Origin: Pseudomonas tritici
GTDB lineage: Bacteria > Pseudomonadota > Gammaproteobacteria > Pseudomonadales > Pseudomonadaceae
DNA length: 64,000 nucleotides
Assembly (NCBI RefSeq): GCF_014268275.3
Contig: NZ_CP077084.1
Coordinates: 5,332,001-5,396,000 of the forward strand
Direction of reading: 5' to 3'
Part shown: piece by piece, positions 42,371 through 51,850 of the stretch
How the letters are laid out: each line of letters starts with the position of its first letter
How positions within the stretch are numbered: position 1 is the stretch's first letter
Notes under the pieces: model-generated
What the model was told of the DNA's origin: nothing
Databases searched by the model: none
What the model saw: only the letters and a program-made list of their open reading frames with translations
Program-made: the position numbers and the translations under genes

Positions 42371-42826
42371 TCAACCGCGCAGCGCAATGACCAGCTCGGC
42401 CAGCCACGGTTCGGCGTCAGTTTCCGGGGTGACACTTTCGCTGGCGTCCAGGCGCAGCATCGGCAGCACCTCGCGCACGCCCAACTCAGCAAACAGCTCA
42501 CGCATTTGCTCGCCGCCACCGCAGAAGGTATCGCCATAGCTGGCGTCGCCCAAGCCGATGACTGCACCAGGCAGGCCGCGCCAGGCGGCGGGCAGTTGGT
42601 CGCGAATGGTCGAATACAGGGGTTGCAGGTTGTCGGGCAACTCACCCATGCCGGTGGTGGACGTCACCGCCAGAAAAGCGTCCGGCGCAAATGCCTGCAC
42701 ATCCGCCAGACTAGCGCGAGGGTTGTGCCAGGCCTCGAAACCTGCGGCATTGAGGATACTGGCAGCATGACGAGCGACTTCTTCGGCTGTGCCGTAGACC
42801 GAGCCGGAAAGGATGGCGACTTTCAT
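42371..42826 (-). CDS. Flavodoxin-domain protein (MioC/YqcA-like)
   Basis: 151 residues from ATG 42826. FMN-binding loop LSGSVYGTAEEVARHA, second loop TSTTGMGELPDN and third loop IGLGDASYGDTFCGGG are those of short-chain flavodoxins of the MioC type. Likely a one-electron carrier for a reductase or radical enzyme, partner unknown. It is divergent from the LOV gene, so an electron-donor role in the light block is possible but unproven. Confidence 0.9.
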   Translation of the reverse strand: MKVAILSGSVYGTAEEVARHAASILNAAGFEAWHNPRASLADVQAFAPDAFLAVTSTTGMGELPDNLQPLYSTIRDQLPAAWRGLPGAVIGLGDASYGDTFCGGGEQMRELFAELGVREVLPMLRLDASESVTPETDAEPWLAELVIALRG

Positions 42827-42962
42827 CAATCTAATCCTGTAGTTGAGCGAAAGCGTGGGATATTAGCAGCTCGACCCACCCCTTCAAAAAAACGTCGTGC
42901 TCGGATGGAAAGAATACCGGGGTGTCTTAGACTTGCGACACCTTACATAGATGAAGCCCCGT

Positions 42963-43430
42963 ATGATTAACGCTCAATTGATGCAAATGATCATTGATGC
43001 CTCGAACGAAGGCATCGTTATCGCTGAACGGGAAGGCGAGGATTTGCCACTGATCTACGTCAATCCCGCCTTCGAGCGGATGACTGGCTACACCCAAGAC
43101 GAAGTGCTCTATCAGGACTGCCGCTTCCTGCAATCGGGAGACCGGGACCAACCGGGCCTGATCGCCATTCGAGACGCGCTGGGCAATGATGGCAATTGTC
43201 GCGAAACCCTGCGCAACTACCGCAAGGACGGCACGCATTTCTGGAACGAGCTGTCGATATCCACCGTTTACAACGCCGCAGACAAACAGACGTACTTCAT
43301 CGGCGTTCAAAAGGACGTCACCGTCCAGGTCAAAGCCCTGCAGCGCGTGGCCCAATTGGAAGCGCAGGTCGCCGAACTCAAAGCAGAACTGGCCGCACTC
43401 AAGACGACGAGTGGATCTAACAAAAATTAG
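42963..43430 (+). CDS. Short LOV blue-light photoreceptor
   Basis: 155 residues. A single LOV domain with flanking helices and no effector: MINAQLMQMIIDASNEGIVI start, FMN-adduct cysteine C53 in LYQDCRFLQS, then RETLRNYRKDGTHFWNELSI, and YFIGVQKDVTVQV before a coiled-coil C-terminus. It matches the sbLOV group (P. putida PpSB1-LOV, also with C53), which justifies ATG 42963 over 42951. On blue light it should form a cysteinyl-FMN adduct; its partner is unknown. Confidence 0.94.
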   Translation: MINAQLMQMIIDASNEGIVIAEREGEDLPLIYVNPAFERMTGYTQDEVLYQDCRFLQSGDRDQPGLIAIRDALGNDGNCRETLRNYRKDGTHFWNELSISTVYNAADKQTYFIGVQKDVTVQVKALQRVAQLEAQVAELKAELAALKTTSGSNKN

Positions 43431-43488
43431 ATAAAACGGTGATTAAGAGGATAATGGCGTTTTAACACCTACCCGTTGAGCAGGCCTC

Positions 43489-44094
43489 ATGCAACGCGAC
43501 GCACTCCTGACGCAGGACGAACTGGATTTTATCCAGACCATGCAGCACAACCCACAGTTGAACCTGCGGGATGCATCGTCGAGCCTGACGGTCAACGGGG
43601 GGGCGCAGATTCGCGACCTGCTCACTCGCCTGGCCGCCCACGACCATGTCACCATCCAGGCGCAGTTCGACAACCAGCAACTCACGTTCCCACTGCACTT
43701 GGTCGAAGATGAGTTTCACGCGGTTCACCTGCGCTTGGGCGTGCCGAGTATTTTCGAAGACGGCCCGATGATTCGTCCGTGGCGCCTGGCGCTTGAAACG
43801 CCAGTGGCCCTGGAGAACATCAAGGGCAACCCGGGGGCGATGTGGGTGCATGAGGTGTCGTTCAAAGGCGTACTGGTGGAAATTCGGGGCCGGATCAAGC
43901 CGCCCAAAACCTTTTCACTGTGGTTCAGCCCATCGGGCTATGAGCGCATTGCGGTGCGCGGAACGTTCGAACGAGAAACGGCACGCGGGCTGTTCGCCTA
44001 TCGGCTGAGCCAAGGCGACGCCGATGAAACCGAGCGTCTGCGTCAGTTCATCCTGCACCAGCACCGCCTGGCCCATCCTGAAGTGCATGCCTGA
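43489..44094 (+). CDS. Conserved hypothetical protein, possibly PilZ-like
   Basis: 201 residues, soluble. The N-terminus LTQDELDFIQTMQHNPQ resembles receiver-coupled or PilZ-associated segments. The middle (LRLGVPSIFEDGPMIRPWRL, then VHEVSFKGVLVEIRG) has the strand pattern of a YcgR/PilZ domain, but the RxxxR and D/NxSxxG c-di-GMP motifs are not clear (VSFKG stands at the second). Its stop is two bases from the stop of the convergent LitR-like gene. Function unknown. Confidence 0.7.
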   Translation: MQRDALLTQDELDFIQTMQHNPQLNLRDASSSLTVNGGAQIRDLLTRLAAHDHVTIQAQFDNQQLTFPLHLVEDEFHAVHLRLGVPSIFEDGPMIRPWRLALETPVALENIKGNPGAMWVHEVSFKGVLVEIRGRIKPPKTFSLWFSPSGYERIAVRGTFERETARGLFAYRLSQGDADETERLRQFILHQHRLAHPEVHA

Positions 44095-44096
44095 AA

Positions 44097-45047
44097 TCAG
44101 GTATCCAGGCTACCGCTCAAGAATTGCTGCAAGCGGCGCTGCATCAGCCGCCCCTCATTACCGAGACAACCAATTGACGAGTCCGCAAGACGCTCCTGCG
44201 CCAACTCCGCAGCATCACCCGCCAGCAACAACGGGCAATCCAGGGTCATAGCCAGACGCTTGAGTCGCAGCGGCAGTTCACTGCCGGGCGCTCGATTGGA
44301 AAACAGCACCAAGGCTTGCGGCTGGGTCTTTTCGCAGATCAGCGTCAGTTCATCGAATGGCTGGCCTACGCCCATGACCTTCACTGCGAGCTTTTCCCCC
44401 GACATCAGCAGGCCCGCGACCAGCAACTCCAACTCGCGGCATTCCCCGGCAACGGCCGCGAGCAATACCCGAGGTACCGACGTGGCCGCTGCCACTTGCA
44501 GACGTTGCGCAGTGCGCGAGCGCAGGAAATTGTCGAAGAACAGCCACTCGCTGGCTTGGCCGAAGCGCCCTTGGTGACGCAGCAATGCCTGCCACAGCGG
44601 CATGAGAATGTCTTGAAACACTACGGTAATCGGGTAGGCGGAAAAGATCTGGCCGTACAGCCGGTCCAACTCACGGTCATCGAATGCGCTGATTGCAAGG
44701 CGCAGACGCCCATGCCACTGGACCCACTCCACCTGCGTTTCAGGCGCGGTGCCAGGGTCGCTGAGCAGTTCGTCTCGTGCGAGGATTTTGCCGACTTTGC
44801 TCACCGCGACGCCACGTTCGATCCAGTCCAGCACCCGGTGCACGGTGTCGATATCGTCGCGTGAGTACAACCGATGCCCGCTTTCGGTGCGGGTTGGCTG
44901 GATCAGGCCGTAGCGACGCTCCCAGGCGCGCAAGGTGACCGGGTTGACGCCGGTCAGCCGGGCGACTTCACGAATAGGGAAAAGGTCGTCGCAATCAGTG
45001 ACATTGCTAGGCGTCTTTTCGCGCTGGGGAGCAGTAATTTCGGGCAT
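44097..45047 (-). CDS. MerR-family regulator with B12-binding-like domain (class II LitR type)
   Basis: 316 residues. N-terminal MerR HTH FPIREVARLTGVNPVTLRAW with ERRYGLIQPTRTESGHRLYS, then a helical B12-binding-like region and a flavodoxin-like C-terminal domain (ECRELELLVAGLLMSGEKLA). The cobalamin-binding DxHxxG histidine is not evident, as in class II LitR proteins such as PplR of P. putida, which sense light through a LOV partner. It sits between a short LOV gene and the pterin genes, strengthening this reading. Confidence 0.87.
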   Translation of the reverse strand: MPEITAPQREKTPSNVTDCDDLFPIREVARLTGVNPVTLRAWERRYGLIQPTRTESGHRLYSRDDIDTVHRVLDWIERGVAVSKVGKILARDELLSDPGTAPETQVEWVQWHGRLRLAISAFDDRELDRLYGQIFSAYPITVVFQDILMPLWQALLRHQGRFGQASEWLFFDNFLRSRTAQRLQVAAATSVPRVLLAAVAGECRELELLVAGLLMSGEKLAVKVMGVGQPFDELTLICEKTQPQALVLFSNRAPGSELPLRLKRLAMTLDCPLLLAGDAAELAQERLADSSIGCLGNEGRLMQRRLQQFLSGSLDT

Positions 45048-45262
45048 CAGAGATGAAAAACATCCGCGTCAGTTTGAACACTATTTAACGCTTATTCGGC
45101 GGTGCGACACAAGTTACAGGGCGACCCGACCAAAGTACCTGGCGTATTTCGATAAAACAGGAATAATCCTTGCCTGTTTTTTCTACGTCGCTGCAACACC
45201 CCGCAGCCTCGTTTGTGTGCCGCCTACCCGGCCCAGCACACCCGCACACTTGGAGATACACA

Positions 45263-45820
45263 ATGTCTACCTCTCCCGTCACCCTGATGGTTGCGCGTCG
45301 CGTGGCCAAGGGTCGCTATGAAGAACTGATGGCCTGGCTGCGCGAAGGCGAGCAATTAGCCACGGACTTCCCCGGCTACCTGGGCTCAGGCGTCCTTGCG
45401 CCGCCGCCCAATGATGATGAGTTCCAGATCATTTTCCGCTTCGCCGATGAGCACACCCTGCATGCCTGGGAGTTTTCTGCCTCCCGCAGTGCCTGGTTGA
45501 GCCGTGGCAGCGAATTGTTTGCCGACCCGTCCGAGCACCGCGTACGCGGCATCGACGGCTGGTTCGGTGCGGTGGGTGCTCGCCCGCCACGCTGGAAGCA
45601 GGCCGTGGCGATCTGGCTGGCGTTCTTCCCGGTATCGCTGTTGTTCAACTTTGTATTGGGCCCGCTGCTCAATGAACTGGAGCTGGTGCCACGTGTGCTG
45701 GTCAGCACCCTGGCGCTCACGCCCTTGATGGTTTATCTGTTTATCCCACTGTCGACCCACCTGCTGGCGAATTGGCTACATCCTTCCCCACCGCGCAAGG
45801 TCACTGAAGCTGCCGCTTGA
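45263..45820 (+). CDS. Antibiotic biosynthesis monooxygenase (ABM) domain membrane protein
   Basis: 185 residues from ATG 45263 with TTGGAGATA upstream. An ABM-like ferredoxin fold (MVARRVAKGRYEELMAWL ... FQIIFRFADEHTLHAWEFS) of about 100 residues is followed by two membrane helices (AVAIWLAFFPVSLLFNFVLG and LVSTLALTPLMVYLFI). It is first in a run of plus-strand genes with folM, folE and folX, divergent from the LitR-like gene. Confidence 0.86.
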   Translation: MSTSPVTLMVARRVAKGRYEELMAWLREGEQLATDFPGYLGSGVLAPPPNDDEFQIIFRFADEHTLHAWEFSASRSAWLSRGSELFADPSEHRVRGIDGWFGAVGARPPRWKQAVAIWLAFFPVSLLFNFVLGPLLNELELVPRVLVSTLALTPLMVYLFIPLSTHLLANWLHPSPPRKVTEAAA

Positions 45821-45877
45821 GTACAGGGGCGTGCGGTCGCTGGTATAGTTTCAATCTGCCAGCGACGCGAGCCCCTC

Positions 45878-46588
45878 ATGACTGCAACGAACGCCCCGAT
45901 CCTGATCACCGGCGCCGGCCAGCGTGTCGGCCTGCATTGCGCCCAGCGCCTGCTGGACGAAGGCCACTCGGTGATTTTCAGCTACCGCAGCGAGCGGCCC
46001 GGCGTGCAGGCGTTGCGCGAGCGTGGGGCCACCGGTGTATATGCCGATTTCTCTGACGAAACCGGAATTCTCGCGTTTATCGCCGAGCTGCACACCCACA
46101 CCCAGAGCCTGCGCGCGATCATCCATAACGCCTCGGCCTGGGTCGCGGAAACGCCTGGCGACGAAAGCCGCGCTTTTACCGACATGTTCAGCGTGCACAT
46201 GCTTGCGCCGTACCTGATCAACCTGCATTGTTCACCCCTGCTGCAACGCTCGACACCGGCCGACATCGTGCATATCAGCGATGACGTGGTGCGCAAGGGC
46301 AGCCGCCAGCACATCGCCTACTGCGCCACCAAGGCCGGGCTCGACAGCCTTACGCTGTCATTTGCCGCGCAGTTCGCGCCGCTGATCAAGGTCAACGGCA
46401 TCGCACCGGCGATGGTGATGTTCAACGAGGGCGACAATGCTGCCTACCGCGCCAAGGTACTGGCCAAGTCGGCACTGGGCATCGAGCCTGGGCCCGAGGT
46501 GATCTACCAGAGCGTGCGCTACCTGCTGGACAACCCTTATGTCACCGGAACCACCCTGACCGTCAACGGCGGGCGGCATATCAAGTAA
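45878..46588 (+). CDS. folM: Dihydromonapterin reductase
   Basis: 236 residues, SDR fold: ILITGAGQRVGLHCAQRLL, NASAW, catalytic YCATKAGLD, and C-terminal GTTLTVNGGRHIK. GQRVG and DDVVRKGSRQH mark the pteridine-reductase (FolM) branch, which reduces dihydromonapterin to tetrahydromonapterin, the cofactor of phenylalanine hydroxylase in Pseudomonas. Followed by folE 20 bases later. Confidence 0.92.
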   Translation: MTATNAPILITGAGQRVGLHCAQRLLDEGHSVIFSYRSERPGVQALRERGATGVYADFSDETGILAFIAELHTHTQSLRAIIHNASAWVAETPGDESRAFTDMFSVHMLAPYLINLHCSPLLQRSTPADIVHISDDVVRKGSRQHIAYCATKAGLDSLTLSFAAQFAPLIKVNGIAPAMVMFNEGDNAAYRAKVLAKSALGIEPGPEVIYQSVRYLLDNPYVTGTTLTVNGGRHIK

Positions 46589-46608
46589 GCCGTTTGTGAG
46601 GATGTTGT

Positions 46609-47169
46609 ATGACCTTATCCCTGCCCCAACACTACCGCGAGATCCTTAAAGGTCTGGGCGAAGACCCCGAGCGCGAAGGCTTGCTCGATACCCCCAAGCG
46701 CGCCGCCAAGGCCATGCAATACCTGTGTCATGGCTACGCGCAGAACCTGGAGGAGATCGTCAACGGCGCGCTGTTCGCTTCTGACAATGACGAGATGGTG
46801 ATCCTCAAGGACATCGAGTTGTACTCGCTGTGCGAACACCACCTGCTGCCCTTTATCGGCAAGGCCCATGTGGCCTATATTCCGACCGGCAAGGTGCTGG
46901 GCCTGTCGAAACTGGCGCGTATCGTCGACATGTTCGCCCGGCGCCTGCAGATCCAGGAAAACCTCACGCGGCAAATTGCCGACGCCATCCAGGACGTGAC
47001 CCAGGCGGCCGGCGTGGCCGTGGTGATCGAAGCCAAGCACATGTGCATGATGATGCGTGGCGTAGAAAAACAGAATTCAACCATGAACACCTCGGTGATG
47101 CTCGGCGCGTTCCGCGAGTCGAACACCACGCGCATGGAGTTCCTGCAACTGATCGGACGGAGCAAGTAG
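46609..47169 (+). CDS. folE: GTP cyclohydrolase I
   Basis: 186 residues. Signature [20 protein letters not shown] with the zinc Cys/His, [19 protein letters not shown], and [17 protein letters not shown] with the second zinc Cys. Makes dihydroneopterin triphosphate. In an operon with folM and folX for tetrahydromonapterin. Pseudomonas often has a second folE copy. Confidence 0.96.
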   Translation: MTLSLPQHYREILKGLGEDPEREGLLDTPKRAAKAMQYLCHGYAQNLEEIVNGALFASDNDEMVILKDIELYSLCEHHLLPFIGKAHVAYIPTGKVLGLSKLARIVDMFARRLQIQENLTRQIADAIQDVTQAAGVAVVIEAKHMCMMMRGVEKQNSTMNTSVMLGAFRESNTTRMEFLQLIGRSK

Positions 47170-47171
47170 CA

Positions 47172-47543
47172 ATGCCACAACTTCAACCAGGCATGGCGCG
47201 TATCCGGGTCAAGGACCTGTGCCTGCGCACCTACATCGGTATCAACGAGGAGGAAATCCTCAACAAGCAGGATGTGCTGATCAACCTGACCATCCTGTAT
47301 GCCGCCCAGGAAGCCGTGCGCGACAATGACATCGACCATGCGCTGAACTACCGCACCATCACCAAGGCGATCATCGCCCATGTGGAAGGCAACCGCTTTG
47401 CGCTGCTAGAGCGCTTGACCCAGGAATTGCTGGACCTGGTGATGAGTAATGAATCAGTGCTGTACGCCGAAGTCGAAGTCGACAAGCCCCACGCGCTGCG
47501 CTTTGCCGAATCGGTTTCGATTACCCTGGCGGCCAGCCGCTAA
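47172..47543 (+). CDS. folX: Dihydroneopterin triphosphate 2'-epimerase
   Basis: 123 residues, DHNA-type fold: [40 protein letters not shown] and [10 protein letters not shown]. The N-terminal [14 protein letters not shown] distinguishes the FolX branch from FolB. It epimerises dihydroneopterin triphosphate to the monapterin form. Begins two bases after the folE stop. Confidence 0.92.
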   Translation: MPQLQPGMARIRVKDLCLRTYIGINEEEILNKQDVLINLTILYAAQEAVRDNDIDHALNYRTITKAIIAHVEGNRFALLERLTQELLDLVMSNESVLYAEVEVDKPHALRFAESVSITLAASR

Positions 47544-47566
47544 CCCCTGAATTGCCAGTGAGCCTT

Positions 47567-47866
47567 ATGAACGATCAACAACGCCTCGAACTCGAAGCCG
47601 CCGCCTTTCGCCGGCTGGTAGCCCACCTGGACAGCCGTAAGGATGTGCAGAACATCGACCTGATGAACCTCTCGGGCTTCTGCCGCAACTGCTTGTCCAA
47701 GTGGTACAAGGCTGAAGCTGACGAGCGCCAGATCGAGCTGAGCCTCGATGACGCCCGTGAAGTGGTGTACGGCATGCCATACGCCGAGTGGAAAGCTCAG
47801 TATCAGAAAGAAGCCAGCGCCGACCAACAGGCAGCGTTCGCTAAAAACGGCAACGGTAATAACTGA
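47567..47866 (+). CDS. DUF1244 family protein
   Basis: 99 residues from ATG 47567. Helical with the DUF1244 core HLDSRKDVQNIDLMNLSGFC RN and CLSKWYKAEADERQIELS, ending in Asn/Gly. Ends the fol operon. Family function unknown. Confidence 0.88.
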   Translation: MNDQQRLELEAAAFRRLVAHLDSRKDVQNIDLMNLSGFCRNCLSKWYKAEADERQIELSLDDAREVVYGMPYAEWKAQYQKEASADQQAAFAKNGNGNN

Positions 47867-47897
47867 TTAAACATGGAAGCAACCAAAGGAAGGTCAA

Positions 47898-48467
47898 GTG
47901 AAGCACTCAGTATATAAATTCGCCTTAATGCTAGGCCTATTGTCGTTAGGCGCTTGCTCCACCGCTGACAAATATGCCAGCGGACGCTATTACGAAATTT
48001 ATTCTGTGAGCGGTCTGGGTGGCTGCGAGTTTAAACCGGCCTTTAACGACTGTGCCGAACAACGCGTTTTCGACGTAAAAATATCGGACAACAAAGAAAA
48101 AGTTGCGTTAGCAAAGTTCATCAACCCAAGTGACAGTGTCAGCTATTTTGGATTTATCCGAAACGACTATCAGGCACAAGTCAAACCCATACGTGACTTC
48201 CTAGCATGGGCACAGGCCGACACGCACACCGCCAAGCGTTTAACGATGAAACGGCCTGCGGGGAACACCTATGGTTATCTTTTTGAAAACAGAGAAGTCG
48301 AGTATCAGTTTGACTTTACTCAAACCCGCGCGGGCGTGCCGATGCTGGTGATTCACATCGACGGCAAGGATCGCTACTTCGGGCTGACGGTAGAACAGGC
48401 TAAAAAACTACTCAGCACGCTGGATGCCTGGTACGACAATCGTTCTGTAGGCTACAAGCTGACCTAA
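47898..48467 (+). CDS. Putative lipoprotein of unknown function
   Basis: 189 residues from GTG 47898, preceded by AAGGAAGG. Signal with lipobox LSLGAC (C19-20). The mature part is hydrophilic with a Lys-rich C-terminus and the pair CEF...DC of cysteines. AT content is higher than in flanking genes. No family recognised; its neighbour at 48511 is also a low-GC lipoprotein. Confidence 0.78.
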   Translation: MKHSVYKFALMLGLLSLGACSTADKYASGRYYEIYSVSGLGGCEFKPAFNDCAEQRVFDVKISDNKEKVALAKFINPSDSVSYFGFIRNDYQAQVKPIRDFLAWAQADTHTAKRLTMKRPAGNTYGYLFENREVEYQFDFTQTRAGVPMLVIHIDGKDRYFGLTVEQAKKLLSTLDAWYDNRSVGYKLT

Positions 48468-48510
48468 TCCGGCGGGCAGGCAGCCGCAACGGCTGCCTGC
48501 CAATACGGAA

Positions 48511-49056
48511 TCAGAACTTCTGCAGCCTGAACGTGCCATCCTCACAGTTTTCCAGAGCCAAGTCGGTGACAGGCTTTTTATCGTAGTAGCCCTTCTCGGT
48601 TTTGTAGACTTCATAAACAGTGAGCGTGCGCGGGGCATACTGATTAACGAAGAGCCCGGTCACATAATAGTAAGACCCTACGACCGGTTTGAACGTGACA
48701 GTACTGTATGAACCATTAGCTGAAATCATACGCACTGCGATATTTTTTTGTGCACTCACCCAAAACTCGCGGCGCAGCGGCGGGGTTTCTGGAATGTCGG
48801 GAAACCCTTCGATCTTATTGTTCATTGCTGTCTGAAAACCCACCGCATTATTGGTATAGCCATTTTGCGGGTCATCCAGATTTATACACGTACCGGTATT
48901 AGGGTAGACACGGATATAGTCAATATTACGGTTATCAAAACTGACACCGACCCGTTCGCCGCCCTGAACATCTTCCAATTTGTGGCTGTAGGTAGCCACC
49001 GAACAACCACTTAACAAGACTCCCGCAACCGTCGCACACAACATTATCCTTAACAC
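48511..49056 (-). CDS. Putative lipoprotein of unknown function
   Basis: 181 residues from GTG 49056, with AGGAG seven bases upstream; ATG 49044 is an alternative. Lipobox VLLSGC near residue 18. The body is beta-rich (VGVSFDNRNIDYIRVYPNTG, VGSYYYVTGLFVNQYAP) with a late Cys (ENCEDG). Like its convergent neighbour it is more AT-rich than surrounding genes, suggesting recent acquisition. No family recognised. Confidence 0.75.
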   Translation of the reverse strand: MLRIMLCATVAGVLLSGCSVATYSHKLEDVQGGERVGVSFDNRNIDYIRVYPNTGTCINLDDPQNGYTNNAVGFQTAMNNKIEGFPDIPETPPLRREFWVSAQKNIAVRMISANGSYSTVTFKPVVGSYYYVTGLFVNQYAPRTLTVYEVYKTEKGYYDKKPVTDLALENCEDGTFRLQKF

Positions 49057-49260
49057 AGCAACTCCTACAGTTATTCAAACCCTGTTACTCGTTCAATCGA
49101 GCGGGATGGTTGCGCGAATTCTAGGAAGCACCACCACGAAAACGCAAACCTTTTAAAATATCCCTGCACCGAATGATCTCGACACTCAAAAAAGCTACCA
49201 TGCGCGCGCGTGCACATACGCGTGTATATATTGACCCCGACGTTAAAAGGCTCCATACCC

Positions 49261-49602
49261 ATGACCGACCTGACCACCCTTCGCGCCAGCCTCAACAGCG
49301 GCGAACACGTTTTTTCCGACACCTTGGCTTTTGTCGCTGCCGGTTACGATTACCAGCCGCAAGCTTTCACCAATGGCGCTGTAGAAAATGCGGCCGGGCA
49401 GAACGAGGGTTCGTGCAAGACATTGGGTCTGGCCCTGCTGGAAGGTCTGAGCGATCAGGAAGCGCTGTTGGCTTTTGGCGAGCATTACCGTTCGGTAGTG
49501 GCGACGCCTGAGGGCAGCGACCACGCCAACATCCGCGCCTTGATCGCGCATGGCCTGGCCGGCGTAAAGTTCACCGCACAGCCCCTGACTCGCAAGTCCT
49601 GA
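49261..49602 (+). CDS. HopJ-family protein
   Basis: 113 residues from ATG 49261. Short all-helical family named after the P. syringae effector HopJ: GEHVFSDTLAFVAAGYDYQPQAF and NEGSCKTLGLALLEGLS. No type III secretion genes are nearby, and this family is widespread in non-pathogenic proteobacteria, so an effector role is not implied. Confidence 0.88.
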   Translation: MTDLTTLRASLNSGEHVFSDTLAFVAAGYDYQPQAFTNGAVENAAGQNEGSCKTLGLALLEGLSDQEALLAFGEHYRSVVATPEGSDHANIRALIAHGLAGVKFTAQPLTRKS

Positions 49603-49617
49603 GTCAAACACAGATCA

Positions 49618-49712
49618 AAATGTGGGAGCGGGCTTGCTCGCGAAAGCGGAGTGTCAGTCACTTAATGTGTATTTGATACACCGCGTTCGCGAGCAAGCTC
49701 GCTCCCACATTT
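49618..49712. repeat. REP palindrome pair
   Basis: AAATGTGGGAGCGGGCTTGCTCGCGAA and TTCGCGAGCAAGCTCGCTCCCACATTT around a 45-base centre; the right arm has one change (GCTCGC for GCCCGC). Lies between convergent hopJ-like and trxB ends. Confidence 0.87.
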
Positions 49713-49742
49713 GAACTGAGGCGTTAATCAAATCTCAGACAT

Positions 49743-49770
49743 AAAAAACCGGCCTCACAGCCGGTTTTTT
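49743..49770 (-). terminator. Rho-independent terminator of trxB
   Basis: AAAAAACCGGC and GCCGGTTTTTT stem with a six-base loop, 13 bases beyond the trxB stop. Confidence 0.9.
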
Positions 49771-49782
49771 AGTTCAACGGGT

Positions 49783-50748
<966 letters not shown>

Positions 50749-51028
50749 TCACTCCTATCGACCGCCCGGACTACAAGGCGGCTGGAATAAAAAAGGGACT
50801 ACGAAGCACTTGGGGAAGGCTTGAACTCGCAGGCCCTGAAAAATAATGGGTGCAGCGTATCGAGGGGGGCAAGATTAAGGAAATACGGAATAACAATCCA
50901 GCTCATAGGTGGTCTCTATGCAGTCGGGTTGGTTCATCGACACGTTTGTTACCGCTGATGTCGCCGCTTTCGCCTAAGGTGCAAAGTCGGTAAGGTCGGC
51001 GCGTTCGCCCCTTTGCTCGGAGTTCTCC

Positions 51029-51796
51029 ATGCCCGCCCCTGCTCTTTCTGGCCCGCAATACCTGCGTGAAGGCCTCAAACTGGTGTTGAGCCCTGGCCTG
51101 CGACTGTTTGTTTTGCTGCCGCTGGCGATCAACCTGATGCTGTTCGTCGGCTTGATCTATTTCGCCGGTCACGAGTTCAGTGTGTGGGTCGACCATTTGA
51201 TGCCGACGCTGCCGAGCTGGCTGAGTTTTCTGAATTACCTCATCTGGCCTCTGTTCGTGGTGCTAGTGGTGCTGATGGTGTTTTTCACCTTCACCATGCT
51301 GGCCAACATCATCGCCGCGCCCTTTAACGGCTTTCTCTCGGAGAAGGTTGAAGTGGTGGTACGTGGCACCGACGACTTTCCGGCCTTCAGCTGGGGCGAG
51401 TTGGTCGCCATGGTCCCGCGCACGCTGGCCCGGGAAATGCGCAAGCTGGGCTACTTCCTGCCACGGGCCATCGGCTTGTTTATCCTGTCGTTCATTCCGG
51501 TGGTCAACCTGATCGCCGCGCCACTATGGCTGTTGTTTGGCGTGTGGATGATGGCGATCCAGTACATCGACTACCCGGCGGACAACCACAAGCTGGGCTG
51601 GAACGAGATGCTTGCCTGGCTGCGCCAGAAACGTTGGCAGAGCATGAGTTTCGGCGGCATCGTCTACCTGGTGCTGCTGGTGCCGGTGGTCAACCTGCTG
51701 ATGATGCCGGCGGCGGTGGCCGGGGCGACGTTGTTCTGGGTGCGCGAGCAAGGTGCCGAAGCGATGGCGCAGCCGAAAAAAGTGACCCCGTCATAA
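51029..51796 (+). CDS. cysZ: Sulfate transporter CysZ
   Basis: 255 residues, four or more membrane helices with the long amphipathic helical hairpins of the family. [21 protein letters not shown] opens it, and [23 protein letters not shown] and [25 protein letters not shown] follow. Passive sulfate uptake for cysteine synthesis. Followed 54 bases later by a glycosyltransferase. Confidence 0.94.
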   Translation: MPAPALSGPQYLREGLKLVLSPGLRLFVLLPLAINLMLFVGLIYFAGHEFSVWVDHLMPTLPSWLSFLNYLIWPLFVVLVVLMVFFTFTMLANIIAAPFNGFLSEKVEVVVRGTDDFPAFSWGELVAMVPRTLAREMRKLGYFLPRAIGLFILSFIPVVNLIAAPLWLLFGVWMMAIQYIDYPADNHKLGWNEMLAWLRQKRWQSMSFGGIVYLVLLVPVVNLLMMPAAVAGATLFWVREQGAEAMAQPKKVTPS

Positions 51797-51850
51797 ATCC
51801 ATCATGCCGATGACACAATGACGACATGGCCCACGGCGACACTGTGGGTC

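Noticed and set aside
49261..49602. HopJ-like gene as evidence of a type III secretion system
   Set aside because: The family is common in non-pathogens and no secretion genes are nearby.
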